A DNA stretch of 64,000 bases from Selaginella moellendorffii (GCF_000143415.4 NW_003314304.1:10905-74904), one strand, 5' to 3'; positions 32,837 to 46,674 are shown, counted from the first letter of the stretch. Notes: generated by a model not told the origin, from the letters alone. A program made the numbers and translations.

Positions 32837-34334
32837 ATGAAGATCATCGATCGAGTCAAGGAGGCATGGAGCGAGGACAAGATCGTCTACTCCTTCGAAT
32901 TTATGCCTCCCAGGACTCCCAAGGGGATGAAGCTACTCCTCGACAGCCTCGACCGCATTGTCATGTTCCAGCCCAGCTTTTGTGACATTACTTGGCGTGC
33001 CAGCAGCTCCGAGATGACGCTCGAGATCGCCAGGAAGATGAAAACCATGGTGAGATGCTTCTTCCTTTAGCTTTTGCCTTTCCTCCTTTTACTTTTGGGC
33101 TTGGATGGGCTCATCGATTTCTTCCTCTCTCATCTTCTCGATCAGTTTGGTTTGGAGACGATGATGCACTTGACATGCGTGGGATCGACACCGGAGAGGA
33201 TTGACAGTGCTCTCGACTTTGTTCGATCGCATGGAGTGGAAAACATCCTTGCTCTTCGCGGTGATCCTCCCGAGGGAGAGGAGGCCTTGGATGTTGCTGG
33301 CAGCGGCGATCTCTCTTGCGCTCTTGATCTGGTGAGGAGATTACTTTCGTTGGCTTTTAGTTTTGGAAGGCTTCTCAGACTCTACGGAACAGGTTTCACA
33401 TATTCGGGAAACTTACGGATCTTCTTTCGGCATTGTTGTTGCTGGCTATCCTGGTATTGCAAAGTCCTGAATTTCTTGCAAACTTGTGATTTCTTTTTTC
33501 TTTCCAGAGGCTCATCCAGATGTGATTCAAGCGGACGGATCTGCCACCGAAGAAGATTACCAAAAAGATCTCGCGTATCTCAAAAAGAAGGTAAGATCTT
33601 TTCACGGCTTTATAAAGCACGGACTCCAGGTTCATGAGATCTTTGGATTTTGTACCAGGTTGACGCGGGAGCCGATTTGATCATCAGCCAGCTCTTTTAT
33701 GACACGGATATCTTCCTGAAGTTCGTCAACGATTGCCGACAAATCGGCATAACTTGCCCAATTGTTCCTGGAATTCTGCCAATCAACGATTATAGAAAGT
33801 TCTTGCGAATGACGACACTCTGCAAGACGAAGGTTTGATCTTTTCTTGTTCTGCGAGAGAACTTAAATGCTTTTTCTTCTCAGGTCCCTGCAGATGTTAG
33901 AGATGCTTTGCAGAGCATCAAGGATGATCCGGTAGCAGTGCGAAAGTATGGAATTCACCTTGGAACCGAGATGTGCAAGAAGATCCTTGCTCACGGAATC
34001 AAAGCATTGCATCTTTACACGCTAAACTCCGAGAAGACGGCGATTGAGATCTTGAAGGTATGCTCCAATGCTTGCGTAGTTCTATGTGATACTCAAAGAT
34101 TTCGTCTGGTTTTATAGAACCTTGGCCTGGTCGACGTGAGCAAAGTGGCCCGTCCTTTGCCTCCAAGCGCACAATGCAAACAGGAAGAAGGGTGAGCTTC
34201 GCTAGCAGCAAAAAAATGAGAAAAAAATGGCAATGTTGTTTAGTCTAAAAGGCTCTGTTTTTTTTTTCATTTTTTTTTTCAGGACTGCCACTGAAAATTC
34301 AGGCGTTTTGGTCGTGGAGTTAAGCTCCGCATAG
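32837..34334 (+). CDS. Methylenetetrahydrofolate reductase, catalytic domain only
   Basis: Exons 32837-33049, 33146-33331, 33393-33453, 33508-33590, 33659-33832, 33884-34057, 34118-34191 and 34283-34334 join in phase, encoding 338 residues. MTHFR reduces methylene-THF to methyl-THF with FAD and NAD(P)H in the cytosol, supplying methyl groups for methionine. Motifs fit: [59 protein letters not shown] and HLYTLN. The catalytic barrel ends at ARPLPP, and instead of the roughly 250-residue C-terminal domain of eukaryotic MTHFR there is a short tail ending VVELSSA. The length resembles bacterial MetF. It is either a truncated duplicate or a one-domain enzyme; all exons seen are open. Confidence 0.9.
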
Positions 34335-34777
34335 CCATTTTACCACTGATTCATTCATTGAAGTGCGCCAAAAAGATTTTGCTTTCGGGCGATTCTAACA
34401 AGAAGCATTTTACTCAATAACAATCTCTTGTCAAAAAAATCTCACGTTGTTTTGTTTGGGCCAACACATCGACGGTCCATATCGTTTCCAAAATCCCACG
34501 GCTGCGATCACGCAGCCGATCCAAAGGCCCAGATCTCTTGTCGCGCAGAAGAATAAGAATGTACTCGCAGGCATATTCGCCATGGCTATGGCTACATTTT
34601 TCCCATGAAGGCACTTCTGCGCTAAGTCCCGGACTAAAAAATTCCGTGTTGCTTGGTTGGATCCTTTGCATCGGGGTTAGGTAGGACGGAGCTCACTCGT
34701 CTTGGTATGATCTAGGGTTCTTGGATGTAGAGGAGAGGAAGAGAGCGCAGGGTGAGTGATCGATCGATCCAATCCGA
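34335..34777. other. Intergenic region, MTHFR 3' side to kinase 5' side
   Basis: No gene is seen. The last part is GC-richer and probably holds the promoter and 5' UTR of the kinase, including GATCGATCGATC near 34758. Confidence 0.6.
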
Positions 34778-37162
34778 ATGAGGCGCGCCGCCGCTGTGGA
34801 TGTCGATCGCCGGCCCGGCAAGCGCGTGAGATTATGGGCGGAGCCGGCCGCCGCCGTGGAGCACATCGCCACGAATGTCCCTGTAGAATGTGGGGGATTC
34901 TACGATCCATCGAGGTACTGGCGGCAGCATCCAGCGATCTATGCTCCAGCGCCAGCGATTTACGCCGCTCCTCACTACTACCAGGCAAGTCTAGAGATTT
35001 TCCTTTTCCCCCTTCTCTCGGATTTGGGAATGAATTAAGAATGTGTTCTTCCAGACGATTGCGAGCACTTACACGGAGCCCCAGGATTTTCCGCGGAGGA
35101 TTCATGCTGGTATGGTCACAGCGGCTGCTCTCCAGGTACCCAACCCCGTGACCGGCCATCTCAACGTAGTAGTTCCTCCTCAAGCTTGCCACGAAGATGA
35201 CAAAGATGGCCATTTCGTTTTCGAGCTCGGGGAGAACATCACACCTCGCTGTAAAACTCCATCCCCATTTCTTCGAGCTGTTTCGTTCGCGAAGCTTAGC
35301 GATGTGAGTTGTTCTTATGGTTGGTGATCTTTTTTTTGCAGACAAAATCATAGGAAAGATGGGTGAAGGTATGATCCATACTTTGTTTTCTCTTGCGTGG
35401 ATTTTTAGACGTCGTTCTTTATGCAGGGACCTTTGGGCGAGTCTTGGAGTGCTGGGATCGCGACACACAGGAGTATGTGGCTATCAAGCTCATAAGAAAT
35501 GTGCAAAAGTATCGTGACGCCGCCATGATTGAGATTGATGTTCTCAACGAGCTTGCGAGATATGACCGGAATGGTTCAAGGTTCGTGACAGGCACACTTC
35601 CTCCTTCGCCTCCTGTGACTCGAGAAGTTCTGCAGACGTTGTGTCCAGTTAAAGCGCTGGTTCGATTTCCGGAACCACATTTGCATGGTAAGGCGTGATG
35701 ACACTCGATACTGAAGGACAACTTCGGATGGTGTGTGATGCAGGTTTTCGAGAAGTTGGGACCAAGCCTTTATGACTTTCTCAGGAAGAATGAGTATCGT
35801 CCTTACGCAATCGATCTTGTTCGGGAGTTTGGTCGGCAGCTGCTCGAGTCCGTAGCATGTACGTATTTCATCTCACCCATGCTATGCTTGCATAAGGCTT
35901 GAGAAACTAGGGAGTACAGCTTGAGAGGTGGTCATACTAACTCAAAGACGTTCCTAGTCGTGATTCAGGAGCGTGAAGTTTACAGGATTGAAGAATGAGA
36001 GGTACCGCCACGAGAATATGTCATGGTATGGACATTACTTTGCTTCTTGTTCTTGTATAAATTTCACAGGTCTGGTGTTGTCAAAGCAACCTCGAAGGCT
36101 AAATCTTTTAGTTTTAAAGCTGGTACTAGACGAAGAATTCCTCTTTATTTGCATGGCATGGGATGCACATAGTGAAATATTTTGTGTGAATCTGATGTGT
36201 GTTGTTTTCTTGCAGACATGCACGATCTTACTCTTATCCACACGGATTTGAAGCCGGAAAACATTCTGCTCGTGTCTCCAGATCATGTCAAAGTCCCCGA
36301 CTTCAAGGTGAGATTTTCACTTCTTTGTTTGTCGCTCTTGTAACCGAACCGAGAACCATTCAGGGCCTGTATCAACGATCAGGACCAGGACGGTGCTACG
36401 TGAGAGTTCCAAGGACGAGCGAGATCAAGCTCATCGACTTCGGAAGCGCAACATTTAACAGTCATTACCACTGCTCGGTAATATCGACGAGGCACTACAG
36501 AGCACCAGAAGTGATACTGGGTATGCGATTTGAAATGACATGTGTGATTTCGAGCATACTAAGGTTTGCATTTTCGTTCAGGCCTCGGCTGGTCTTACTC
36601 CTGTGATATATGGAGCATAGGCTGTATACTTGTTGAGCTGTGCTCGGTATATGCAGTTACCTTGGGATTCAAACAACACAATCATTCTCCTGCTGTAATT
36701 TCAGGGTAGTACGCTCTTCCAAACGCATGAGAATCTGGAACATCTGGCTATGATGGAACGTATAATTGGTCCACTCCCTGCTCACATGATCGAGAAAGCA
36801 GAGTAAGAAAATTCGTGTTCTTTCGAAAGCAAAGCAGTGACTAACTTTTGCATTCTTCCAGTCGACGAGCCGAGAAGTATTTCAAGAACAAAGTGGAACT
36901 CAACTGGCCAGAGGGTGCTGTCTCTCGAGAGAGCGTTCGCGCTGTGAGAAAACTTCCAAGGCTACGGGTAAGCTCCATTCTGGTTCTAGATTTGTGCGTA
37001 TGTTCTTACGTAAAGCCATGGCTCCTCCAGAATATGATCCTCCAACACGTCGATCAGTACCCAAATGTGTTGCTGGATCTCCTCCAAGGATTGCTGAGAT
37101 ACGAGCCAACGGAGAGACTATCCGCGAAGCAAGCTCTATCTCATCCTTTCTTCTGGCACTAG
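34778..37162 (+). CDS. LAMMER-type (CLK/AFC-like) dual-specificity protein kinase
   Basis: Twelve exons (34778-34984, 35055-35250, 35342-35368, 35427-35580, 35636-35687, 35744-35858, 36216-36307, 36364-36520, 36582-36646, 36705-36802, 36862-36967, 37031-37162) give 466 residues in phase. The kinase core shows the glycine loop GKMGEGTFGRV, the lysine in VAIKLIRN, the catalytic loop [28 protein letters not shown] and the diagnostic [18 protein letters not shown] kinases phosphorylate SR splicing factors in the nucleus. The N-terminal tail is short and Tyr/Pro/Ala-rich. The first intron uses a GC donor (CAG|GCAAGT). The next gene starts 240 bp downstream on the same strand. Confidence 0.93.
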
Positions 37163-37402
37163 AAAAAAGAAACGTAGCTTATTTGTCTCAAGGCACATTC
37201 TTATAGACCAAAGTGTAAAGTAATGCTGCTTTTAACGACTGGTGTAAAGTATGATTGGTGGTGATATTCGAACCCGCGACCGAATTTTCCCGCCAAGTTT
37301 TTTGAGATGTTGGGGCTCTAGGGTTTTTGGAAGCTCCGGGCGTGGCGCGCTGGATCGTTCTTTCATGCCGCAGCGGCCGCGTTGATTTGATCCCGAGAAG
37401 GT

Positions 37403-40400
37403 ATGGATGGAGTGGAGCCGAAGCATGGCGCTGGCGGCGCGCCAAAGGGCCCCAGGCTCTTTATCAAGGAAATGGAGATGGATAATTTCAAGTCTTACGC
37501 TGGGAAGCAGCGTGTTGGCCCATTCCACAAGGTATTTTTCGTCCATTTCTCGATTTCCATGAGGATTGGAGTGCTTTGGTTTGCCTTTCCAGTGTTTCTC
37601 CGCTGTTGTCGGACCCAATGGCAGTGGTAAGAGCAATGTGATAGATGCCCTGTTATTCGTGTTTGGGAGGCGAGCCAAGCAGGTAGCTTTCTTTTCTTTT
37701 CTAACTTGTTTGTTGTCTACTTAAGAATTAATTGTGTGTTTCTCTCTTCTTCTCTAGATGCGATTAAACAAGGTCTCGGAGTTGATCCACAATTCCACGT
37801 ACCATCTCAACCTGGATAAAGCGCAGGTCTCAGTGCACTTCCAGGAGATTGTAGACTTGGTATGAATTTGTTTTCTCGCGTAGTTATATCTATCCATCTT
37901 TTTTGGCGTTTATGTAGGACGATGAAACGTATGAGCCTGTTCCTGGGTCCGACTTTGTCATCACAAGAGCAGCGTTTCGGGACAACAGCTCGAAATACTA
38001 CATCAACGACAATTTGAGCAGCTTCACGGAAGTAACCAAAAAACTCAGGGGGAAAGGGATTGATCTAGATAATAATCGGTTTCTCATTCTCCAGGTAGCT
38101 TTCACAGTTTTCTTTTTCTTGGCAAATTGTTTACTGTTCTTCTCTGTGTTTTGGTCAGGGTGAGGTTGAACAAATCTCATTGATGAAGCCCAAATCACAA
38201 GGGCAACATGATGAAGGATTTCTAGAGTACTTGGAAGACATAATTGGTTCCAATCAATACGTGGAAAAGATTGAACAGGCTAGCAATCAGTAAGTTGCTA
38301 TATTTTTCTGGAAGCTAGAGCATTTACTTGTGTGATGCAGGCTTGAAGTTCTGAACGAGAAGAGAACTAGCGTTGTCCAACGTGTGAAGACCGCAGAGAA
38401 AGAAAAGGACGGTTTAGAAGTAAGAAAGATCGCAATCGTTCGCTTTTACCAAGTGCAAAATGCAGGATGCAAAAAATGAGGCTGTTACGTATATGTTGAA
38501 GCAAGTCGAGCTTTTGAAGTGGCAGGGAAAATCGTCTGAGCTTGCTTTGAAAGATGCAAGCGCTCATGCAACGAAAGCTCAGAAGGATCTTGAATCTCAC
38601 GAGGCTAAATTAAAGGAAGAGAGGTATTTTTACCGGAACTTCGTTTTTTATCTTCCAGCTATTGAGTCCTTTACAGGGAGAAGGTTGCTCAGTACTCTCA
38701 AGACTTGAAAGAACTTGAAAAGAACTACACTAAGCATGCAAAGCGCAGAGAGGTTTGACAGCATTCTGTTATGTCGAAAACCTTTTAATCTTAAGTTGCT
38801 TTGTAGGAGCTTGAGGCGGACTTGAAAGGTTGTGCCGACGAATTCAAGGAGTTCGAGCGCCAAGACTTGAAGTATCAAGAGGACCTTAAGCATATGAAGC
38901 AAAAGCTAAAGAAGCTGGAGGACAAAACTGCTAAAGTAAACATCAGTTCATTCATATCGTGGTCTTACAGTTATTGGCCTGCAGGATGAACTTCGGATTC
39001 AGGAGCTTGAAAAAGAAATCGAAGAAAGTAAAATTGTCATTCCACAGTTGGAAGAACAAATATTAGCACTTACTAAACAGCTTGGTCAAGAAGAAGAGAA
39101 ACTTGAGCATCTAAAGGATCTTTCTAAAGGTAAATTTTTTTTGTTCTGACACGTTTATTTACTTCCTTTCTCGTAGATGAAATTGAGAGGTATCGGGAAA
39201 GCTTGTCATCCGTACATTCTAAGTTAGAACCATGGGATAAGCAAATTATTGACTGCCAGGGGAAGATTGATGTTGCACGATCAGAAAGCAAACTGCTGAA
39301 AGACAAGGTCTGTAAGCATCTGTTTACCAGCAGTCTCTTCATTTCACTGTTACAGCACGAGGGAGCCATCAACGCTTATGAGACTGCTAAGAAACAACTG
39401 CAAATAATCAATGAAAATCTGCAAAACAAAGAGGAATCTCTTCCGAGGCAAACTGAAGCTTTCAAACAACAGGAACGTCTTGCTGAGAGTGCTCGGACGG
39501 ACGAGAAGGTGAGGGAATTCTAATACGATCGTTGGCTAATATTCTCTGTAGGCCCTGCTGAAAGAGGAGGAAGTTTTGACAGCCGAAGAGGAATCCGCTA
39601 AGAAGAGGCTGAATGAAATGCGTGTTACGTTAGAGTCAGAAAAGAGCCAAGGTGCAGTCCTTCGTGCAGTTCTTCAGGCAAAAGAGTCTGGACAAATTCA
39701 AGGCATTTATGGCCGACTTGGAGACCTTGGGGCGATTGATGGTGCGTTATCTTCTCCTTTTCTCCTGAAACTTCTGAAAACGAATTTCTCATTTTTATGT
39801 TTCTCATACTTCTTGCCTGCAGCAAAGTACGACGTAGCGATATCAACAGCTTGCGGTGGGTTGGACTACATAGTTGTTGAGACTGCTTCGGATGCACAAG
39901 CGTGTGTTGAGCTATTGCGTAAAAATAATCTGGGTGTAGCAACGTTCTTAATTCTGGTATTTGCCTTTCGGGTTATTTACATTTTCACAAAATTAAATAT
40001 TTCCAGGACAAACAAGAAGGGCTTCGGTCAAAGATGAACCAAGAAGTTCGAACTCCGCAAGGGGTTCCCAGATTATTTGATTTGGTTAACGTTCGAGATG
40101 GCCGGTTGAAGCTGGCGTTCTACGCCTCTCTTGGAAACACAGTTGTAGCTACAGATCTAAACCAGGTAAGAAACTCGTGACTTTCCACTTTTTTTATTTC
40201 ATTTTTATCACCAGGCTACAAGAATTGCGTATGGGAGCAATACAGAATTTCGGAGAGTGGTTACATTGGATGGGGCACTATTTGAGAAATCTGGAACAAT
40301 GAGTGGAGGTGGTGGCAAACCCCGAGGCGGGCGGATGGGTACTGCCATACGTGACTCCAGTGTTACTCGTCAGGCTTTGGAAAGTGCCGAAAATGAAGTT

Positions 40401-42557
40401 TCTACACTGGCCGAGCAGCTTGCAAAAGTTCGTGAACGACGTGTCCAAGCGGCTCGACAATATCAACAATCAGAAAAGGCTATTTCAAACATCCAGGTGG
40501 ACATTTCCAAAGCTCAAATGGAGGTTCGCAGTCCATAGTTCTCCGCAATATTTCCAAGCTAATTAGCTCTTTTCAGGTTGACGGATTGAAGAAGCAAAAG
40601 ATGGACGCAAATCAACAAATTGAAACTTTGAAGGTTGAAGCTGTGCCTAATTCTGTTGAAGTTAAAAAGATCGAAAAGCTGGACAAGCTGGCCGTGGTCG
40701 AGGAGAAAACGCTCTCTTACTTACAAGAAAACTCGAAAGGGCTTAGAGAGAAGGTTATTTCCAGTAGTGTTACAACCATCGACTTACAGTCTTGTCTTTT
40801 CTACAGGCAAACAGTCTTCAAAAAAGTATTGAAAACGCTGGGGGTGAGAAACTGAAGCAACAAAAACTACTTGTCAGCAAGATACAAACGGTACGTGCTT
40901 CATGTTTTCCTTGACTAACGATTTGGATGCAGGATATAGACAGTAAAAACACTGAGGTCAATCGTCGAAAAGTTCAGATGGACACCGGAGGCAAAACAAT
41001 AGCTAAACTGCAGAAGACGCTTGAAGACTCGAGGAAAGACAAACAAAACATCTCTGAAAACAAGGAGAAGAAGGCTTCTGCATTCAAGGAGATCGAAAAG
41101 AAAGCATTCGTCGTCCAAGAGAGATACAAAGACATTCAAGAGGTTAGCAATTCATTGGATTTTAATAAGCCTTGACGACGATGACTACAGATTATGGAAA
41201 AGCAACGAGAGGAGCTGGAGTCAACGAAAAAACTGTACAATGAAAAGAAGCAAATGGTTGATCAGCTTCGAACTGGAGAGGTTTGGTGAATTTTGTCAGG
41301 TTGCCTTAATCCTCACATTCCTGTTTCAGATTGACGCACAGGACAAAGTGGAAGACTTAAAAGGTTTGGTCAAAGAAATGGATCAGAAAATGAAAGGTTT
41401 TCAGAAAAAGATCGAAACGAGCAACAAGGCTTTAAATGAGCATGTTGAACAGTAAGTATTACGCATTTCTGTTGTCTCATGCGAATATATCTTCCAGGAT
41501 ACGAAAAGAAGGAATAGATTTGGACTCCCTAAACGCCGCTCTTGAAGGGAACCAAATTGATTCAGTTTCCAGTTTACAAACAGCCCTGAAAAATGTAGAA
41601 CTTTTGGAGCAGCAGATGAAGGCAATGCAGCCGAATCTCGACACCATTGGAGAGTAAGCATTGAATTTTTAATGTTTCTTTCTTAATACCTGTCTTTTTG
41701 TAAAGGTACCGGACAAAAGCTGCTCACTACATGGAGCGTGTTAATGAGCTCAATGCAGTGACACAAGAGTGCGACGACTTAAAGAAACATCATGACGATC
41801 TGCGTAAGCGACGGTAAGTTCACTGACTTAGATTGCTGTTATTCAGCAGCTGTGCTACAGACTAGATGATTTCATGGCGGGTTTCAACATAATTTCCTTA
41901 AGATTGAAGGAGATGTATCAGGTGTGTTTCATAACAACTCTGCTAGTGGTTTCTGATTTTTTATTCTTTTTTTCAGATGATAACTTTGGGAGGCGATGCC
42001 GAACTGGAACTAGTGGATTCTCTCGATCCATTCTCCGAGGGCGTAGTCTTCAGTGTACGACCACCTAAAAAGAGCTGGAAGAATATCGGAAACCTCTCAG
42101 GAGGTGAAAAGGTGATGCCATTTTCATTCCTCAACTTGCAGAAACTTATCGCCATAAGTCTTGTATTGTAGACACTAAGCTCGCTGGCGCTCGTGTTTGC
42201 CTTGCATCACTACAAACCGACTCCTCTGTACGTTATGGACGAGATCGACGCCGCCTTAGGTAACTTCTTGCGAGTCTCGCAATCTGCTCAAGCTTATTTT
42301 CTGCCCGCAGATTTTAAAAACGTCTCGATTGTGGGTCACTACGTGAAGGACCGCACCAAAGACGCGCAGTTCATAATAATCAGGTAAAACGCAAGTTGCG
42401 AATCGGCGATTTCATGAGCTATTTCGATTTCAGCCTTCGCAACAACATGTTTGAGCTGGCGGATCGACTCGTGGGAATTTACAAGACTGATAACTGCACG
42501 AAGAGTGTGACTATCAATCCGAAAAGCTTTGCTACGTGCCAGCAAGAGGCAGCGTGA
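37403..42557 (+). CDS. SMC4: SMC4-like condensin ATPase subunit
   Basis: Many short exons separated by roughly 50-60-nt introns encode about 1,200 residues. The start [12 protein letters not shown] precedes [23 protein letters not shown]. Walker A is GPNGSGKSN (about 37613-37640). Coiled-coil exons run from about 38160 to 39690. The hinge follows ([26 protein letters not shown], then a [12 protein letters not shown] end near 40300-40345). A second coiled coil runs to about 41880. The ABC signature NLSGGEK is near 42095 and Walker [11 protein letters not shown] near 42230. SMC4 pairs with SMC2 in condensin and compacts mitotic chromosomes. IKEM..NFKSYAG and the GGGGKPRGG end of the hinge favour SMC4 over other SMCs. 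The stop is TGA 42555-42557. Confidence 0.94.
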
Positions 42558-44934
42558 TTTCTAGATCTGTATGTATGTAAGTTTGGAGATTTGTTTTGCT
42601 TCGTTGTTCTCACTTTTGTTTTCTCAGATTAAACGCCCCTGGCACACAAAAAAAAACATTACAACTGTGAAATCTCGTCTCACACACCACTGAAAACTTG
42701 TTTGATGAAATAGTGGCCTCATTTCTTTCTTTTAGTTTCTCCATAGAATTTGTCGGCATTTCCTTTTTCCCGGATGGACAAAGCCACTATTTTCTTTTCA
42801 ATCAGAAGAAGAATGTCCTGAGAATCATTTCGTTTTTTCAGAGCCACACAGGACACCCAGCGTACGAACCGTTCTTTTTCTCTTCTCTGTTTTTTTTTCG
42901 TCTTCTCCATTCTTTTGATTTGGACTTTGATCCCGTTCGCTTAAATTTCGTCTCTGCGTGGTTTATTCTCACGTCTAAACGCGCTGCCGCTCATTCGCTT
43001 GCGACATCTTCGCCGGGCCTGTTTGACTTCGTTTCTTCGTATGCGCCGAGTGTCACTTTTTCTCATTTGTCAGCTCAAACTCCTCGCAAAGTCGGCTTGC
43101 ATCATTATTACATTTGCATCCTCCTCTTGTCTTTCTGGAGCTAGTGCTTGTGTGGCCTCCACAAGAAGCGCCAAGCCTTTGGATTTTTCACTGTGGGCCT
43201 CGTGCATCACATTGACACGCTTCCTCCAATTTGGTGTTGCCAGCGATCTCACGAGAACAGGCTCTTATCGTTCTTTATCACTAGTTTTACCATAGTGGTT
43301 TTTCGCTATTCTTTGTGTTCGCCAGCTCCGTCACCTTTGTAGTAAACTAGACTGATCTCCCGTATCGCCCGTGGTAGAAGCGCCCAATCGCAGGTTGAGA
43401 TTGACACCCCGAGGTAGAAAATTATTTTGGAGCTTGGAGATATGTAAGCAGTGCCAACATCTGGAGATTTCCAAAGTGTGGAGGCCAGTGAAAATTCCTT
43501 TGCAGTGTTGCTTTGGCACAGCTGGAATTATTACGCCACCTCTTTTAGTGCTTCTTTTTTTCGGTGGTCTCCGCACAGGAAGAACACATAAAAGAGGGAA
43601 TGGATCGGATTGGAGGCGGCGGCCATAATTCATTTTTGCCAGATGCGGAGTCCCAAGTGTAAAGAAGGTGGCACAAGGAAACTAATCAATCATATATCGT
43701 TACTGTGTGATCAATCAAACTAAATTCTTATCTCCTCTGAGCCAGCTCATTTTATTTCTTGTGCGCTTTATAGATCCACATACGGATCCTCAAAGCAATT
43801 TCTTCGTACTAATATAATTAGTGATAAATCACGCTGTCAAAAGGTGAGCACTACAACAGCAAATCATAGAGTATGACTATGTTGAAATAGCTCTATTCCA
43901 TACATATGTTCGTATGGGTGACGGCACCTTCCAATCAAAACCATAGAAAAATCCCACTCGATAAGTTCATAGTAAAAATGCGTCCTGGGTGGGATTACAA
44001 TGTTGGCTGAGTACGAAACCGAGGGAATCTCCCACAAAACTAGTCTAGCTGAATCCCACGGAACATACCCCCGTGTCTAGAATTGTTCCGAAATGTTTAC
44101 ATTTGCGCTTGCGAGCTGCGATTCTTCCAATCCCCCCTGGAAGAAAGCGTCCATTGATTGCTTGGTAGTAGCGGCAGCAGCGCTCGAGTTTGATTCATTC
44201 CCATTGTTTAGTGGTTTTTCTCTTTCAGGGAACACCATCACGACGTCTATCACCATGTTTAAGAGAACTTCTTCCCCCGAAAAACAAATCAGAAAACCTA
44301 TCAGACGAACAAACAAATACCATATCAATATCTTCAGAGTTTTGTTTTTTTCTCTGTTTTTCTAACCTTTGTCTGTCTCTACATTTTGCGGAAAGCACAC
44401 ACAGAGCACATGGACCTGGAAATATCAAATAGAAACCATAAAGTCTAAAGAAGGAATCAGTGATTGGACAAGCAAAGCAATTACTTTGCCTCTTTGTTTT
44501 CATCGCCAACCAGTTTGCTTCCTGTCGCTAATCAAAACGTTGTCAAAGTCGTGGGGCTCTGATAACGAGTGTTGCGTCTTTTCCTACAAAACCGCGCTCC
44601 TTTGTTTCCTTTTCTCATCACACACTTAGAGCGCCCTTGTGCGAGTATAGCCGATCGTTCTCCACCTCTTCTTTTATGACAGGCAGCTCGCGCTTACACG
44701 CTCGTCCGATTCCAATTCAGCTGGACAAAACATGAGCTCGTCATCCCGGTAAGACTCTCCAAAAAGCTGGGAAGGAAGGGAAACGAAATCTACCTGGAGC
44801 GTTTCTCATTTCTTTTCTCTGTTACCCCCTTTGCTCGCCGATCAAGTGAGAGTCCACAAAGTTTCCTCCTTTCCTCTTGGCCTTTTGGCTGTTCGAGTTT
44901 TTCGCTGCTGCCTGCAAAAGAAAAAAAATATCGA
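42558..44934. other. Intergenic region between SMC4 and the purine permease
   Basis: I find no supported gene in 2.4 kb. Several frames of 60-150 codons exist on both strands but are Phe/Ser/Leu-rich and lack motifs or splice context. The final 200 bp (44735-44934) recur in the downstream pseudocopies, so they are probably the permease leader and promoter. Confidence 0.55.
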
Positions 44935-46674
44935 ATGGATTCTATCAGGAGCTTGCGCGAGCAATGGAACTCGAGCATAGATCGCCTCAATGCGGCAGTC
45001 GCTCGGAGCAGAGTCGGGCGGTACTTCAAGCTCGAGGAGCGAAAGTCTTGCTTCACTCGGGAGGTGAGAGCCGGCACCGCAACATTCCTCACCATGGCAT
45101 ACATCCTCGCGGTGAACGCCAGTATACTCGCCGATTCGGGCGGTCCCTGCGGCATCTCCGACTGCTCGCTCGTCTGCTCCGACTCCACCACCCCGATACA
45201 GCGCTGCTCGGGCCTCACTCCCGGCGGTATACCGCTCACTCTTGTGAAGCCAGGTGCCGAGTGCAAGGATCCAGGGGCCCAGAACAAAGGATACTCCGAC
45301 TGCCTGGACCGCACCAAGCGTGATCTCATCGTCGCCACCGCAGCATCCTCGCTCATCGGCAGTGTCATCATGGGCGTGTTTGCAAATCTCCCGCTCGGGC
45401 TGGCGCCTGGGATGGGAGCAAACGCCTACTTTGCGTACACCGTCGTTGGCTTCCACGGCTCCGGAAGCATCACTTACGGTGGAGCGCTGGCGGCTGTGTT
45501 CGTCGAGGGACTGATCTTTCTCGGCCTGGCAGCGCTCGGCCTCCGGACCCGGCTGGCCAAGGCCATCCCCCGCCCCGTCCGCATCTCCAGCTCGGCAGGT
45601 ATCGGTCTCTTCCTCGCCTTCATCGGCTTGCAGTCGAGCGAAGGCATCGGGCTCATCGGCTTCAGCCCATCAACTCTGGTAACACTGGGTGCATGCCCGG
45701 CAGCGGACCGAGTGGCGGTAGCACCGGTTGTCACCAACGCCACCACCGGTGTCTCCCGTCTCATGCCCGGCGCTACCATCTCCTCCAACATCCTGTGCAC
45801 GCGTAACCGGATGGAAGATCCCACTCTCTGGCTTGGCGTCGTCGGCTTCGTCATCATCGCGTATGCTCTCGTCAGGGGTGTCAAAGGTGCCATGATCTAC
45901 GGCATTGTCTTCGTCACCGGCATCTCCTGGTTCCGGGGAACGCAGGTGACATACTTCCCATATACCGACGCTGGTAACGCGGCCTACTCGTACTTCCGCG
46001 AGGTGGTCGACGTCCACACCATCAAAGGCACCGCCGGAGCTCTCTCCTTTGCTGAAATCGGCCAGAGCCAGTTCTGGGTGGCGCTCATCACCTTTCTCTA
46101 CGTCGACATACTGGATACCACCGGAACTCTCTACTCCATGGCCAAGTTTGCCGGCTACGTCGACGAGAAGGGCGATTTCGAGGGGCAATACCAGGCTTTC
46201 ATGAGCGATGCCGCGGCCATCGTGGTCGGCTCGGCACTTGGAACTTCTCCTGTCACTGCTTTCATCGAGTCGTCCACGGGGATTCGAGAAGGTGGCAGAA
46301 CCGGGATTACTGCTCTTACCGTGGCGATGTACTTCTTCCTGGCACTGTTTTTTACACCGCTACTGGCTTCTATTCCACCCTGGGCGGTCGGACCGGCGCT
46401 CGTTCTCGTCGGAGTTTTGATGATAAAGTCGGTCAAGGAGATTGAGTGGGAGGACATGAGAGAAGGCATCCCGGCTTTCATCACCATTATCCTCATGCCT
46501 CTTACGTACTCCATTGCTTATGGCTTGATCGGCGGCATTGGTACGTTCGTGGTGCTGAATGGACTCGACTGGCTCTTTTCCAAAACCAAAAGGCCACCGT
46601 CGTCAAGCGATACAGATGAAGCGATGAAGCAAGTTGACACAGTGGAAACTGGCAGAGCTCTAGAACAAGTCTGA
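44935..46674 (+). CDS. AZG-type adenine/guanine permease
   Basis: A single-exon frame of 579 residues with many hydrophobic segments. Landmarks are [23 protein letters not shown] near the N-terminus, [50 protein letters not shown], and [22 protein letters not shown]. These are typical of the AzgA/AZG branch of nucleobase transporters, which import adenine and guanine with protons across the plasma membrane. Plant AZG1/AZG2 are also intronless. The extracellular loop after the first segment is rich in Cys. Start [11 protein letters not shown] is at the first ATG of the frame. Three damaged copies lie downstream to about 50085. Confidence 0.92.
   Translation: MDSIRSLREQWNSSIDRLNAAVARSRVGRYFKLEERKSCFTREVRAGTATFLTMAYILAVNASILADSGGPCGISDCSLVCSDSTTPIQRCSGLTPGGIPLTLVKPGAECKDPGAQNKGYSDCLDRTKRDLIVATAASSLIGSVIMGVFANLPLGLAPGMGANAYFAYTVVGFHGSGSITYGGALAAVFVEGLIFLGLAALGLRTRLAKAIPRPVRISSSAGIGLFLAFIGLQSSEGIGLIGFSPSTLVTLGACPAADRVAVAPVVTNATTGVSRLMPGATISSNILCTRNRMEDPTLWLGVVGFVIIAYALVRGVKGAMIYGIVFVTGISWFRGTQVTYFPYTDAGNAAYSYFREVVDVHTIKGTAGALSFAEIGQSQFWVALITFLYVDILDTTGTLYSMAKFAGYVDEKGDFEGQYQAFMSDAAAIVVGSALGTSPVTAFIESSTGIREGGRTGITALTVAMYFFLALFFTPLLASIPPWAVGPALVLVGVLMIKSVKEIEWEDMREGIPAFITIILMPLTYSIAYGLIGGIGTFVVLNGLDWLFSKTKRPPSSSDTDEAMKQVDTVETGRALEQV

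Noticed and set aside
42698-43144. 148-codon Phe/Ser-rich frame downstream of SMC4
   Set aside because: Biased composition, no motif, and probably chance in pyrimidine-rich intergenic DNA.
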